A stretch of DNA of 5,964 nt from Bacteroidota bacterium (GTDB lineage Bacteria; Bacteroidota; Ignavibacteria; UBA10030; SZUA-254). The stretch is taken from contig SCUC01000061.1 in the NCBI GenBank assembly GCA_004322375.1, forward strand, positions 1-5,964. Direction: 5' to 3'. Below the pieces are notes generated by a model. The model worked only from the letters and a program-made list of their open reading frames with translations. It did not search any database and was not told the origin of the DNA. Position numbers and translations under genes: made by a program. Positions 5,912 to 5,964 of this stretch are shown here, in pieces; within the stretch, counting starts at the first letter, position 1, and every line of letters starts with the position of its first letter.

Positions 5912-5964
5912 TTTACGGCAACGCGGAGTGATTTTTTCATAAAACTCTTTGAGATGCGTAACAT

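Larger units (their letters stand above)
5611..5964. other. Non-coding 3' region rich in hairpins and inverted repeats
   Basis: This stretch of 354 bases after the last stop codon has no credible gene on either strand. Short open frames have no domain, no initiation signal and run across the hairpins. It contains the separate repeat features listed below. I see no hairpin followed at once by a T-run, so no intrinsic terminator can be named. The only T-run (5932-5937) lies 20 bases after the nearest strong stem. The hairpins nearest the operon end (5676-5704, 5707-5724) may still mark the 3' end of the mRNA. Confidence 0.8.
5764..5964. repeat. Possible MITE-like element bounded by a 10-bp inverted repeat
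   Basis: ATGTTACGCA (5764-5773) is the exact reverse complement of TGCGTAACAT (5955-5964). The right copy ends on the last base of the window, so the repeat may be longer. A second, nested inverted pair is CCGTAAA (5808-5814) and TTTACGG (5912-5918). Between the ends lie several hairpins and no coding sequence, as expected of a small non-autonomous element. No target-site duplication can be checked because the right flank is missing. Chance pairing or an extended structured RNA remain possible. Confidence 0.4.

Noticed and set aside
5896..5937. Palindrome plus downstream T-run as an intrinsic terminator
   Set aside because: The T-run starts 20 bases after the stem, too far for a standard intrinsic terminator.
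5611..5964. CRISPR array
   Set aside because: There are repeated hairpins, but no regularly spaced identical direct repeats with unique spacers.
5611..5964. tRNA gene in the hairpin-rich region
   Set aside because: No T-arm GTTCGA-type box with matching acceptor stem and 3' layout could be found; the clover-like folds do not fit tRNA dimensions.

Overview
The window carries one plus-strand operon-like run of four envelope genes (bases 2-5610), followed by 354 bases of non-coding DNA packed with hairpins and inverted repeats. The organism is most likely a member of the Bacteroidota/Ignavibacteriota/Chlorobiota assemblage. The reasons are a PorV/PorQ-family outer-membrane protein, a TonB-dependent receptor ending in a C-terminal aromatic residue, signal peptides ending in the FSQ pattern common in that group, a lipoprotein with acidic residues just after the lipid cysteine, and weak Shine-Dalgarno signals. 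Genus and species cannot be told from the sequence.

Layout: (1) 2-2320, a TonB-dependent outer-membrane receptor whose 5' end lies outside the window; (2) 2323-3354, a PorV/PorQ-family beta-barrel; (3) 3358-4494, a lipoprotein with NHL-type beta-propeller repeats; (4) 4501-5610, a secreted DUF1028 Ntn-hydrolase-fold domain fused to C-terminal TPR-like helices. The gaps between genes are 2, 3 and 6 bases, so the four genes are almost certainly co-transcribed. Any promoter must lie upstream of the window.

How they may work together (inference): every product has an export signal or outer-membrane hallmark. The receptor would import or sense a ligand, the PorV-like barrel could belong to the type IX secretion/attachment machinery or be a dedicated porin, the lipoprotein propeller would be a surface or periplasmic binding platform, and the DUF1028 protein would be a hydrolase or binding partner. 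The substrate is unknown. This combination is the best candidate here for an undescribed functional unit.

The 3' region (5611-5964) has no credible gene. It holds three separate 18-nt hairpins sharing one architecture (6-bp arms around an RTTTAK-type centre, one of them in opposite orientation), a compact three-way-junction fold, a 16-bp perfect palindrome, an 11-of-12 direct repeat, and a 10-bp perfect inverted repeat whose right copy reaches the last base of the window. It looks like a nest of small non-autonomous repeat elements (MITE/REP-like). No classical intrinsic terminator with an adjacent T-tract was found.
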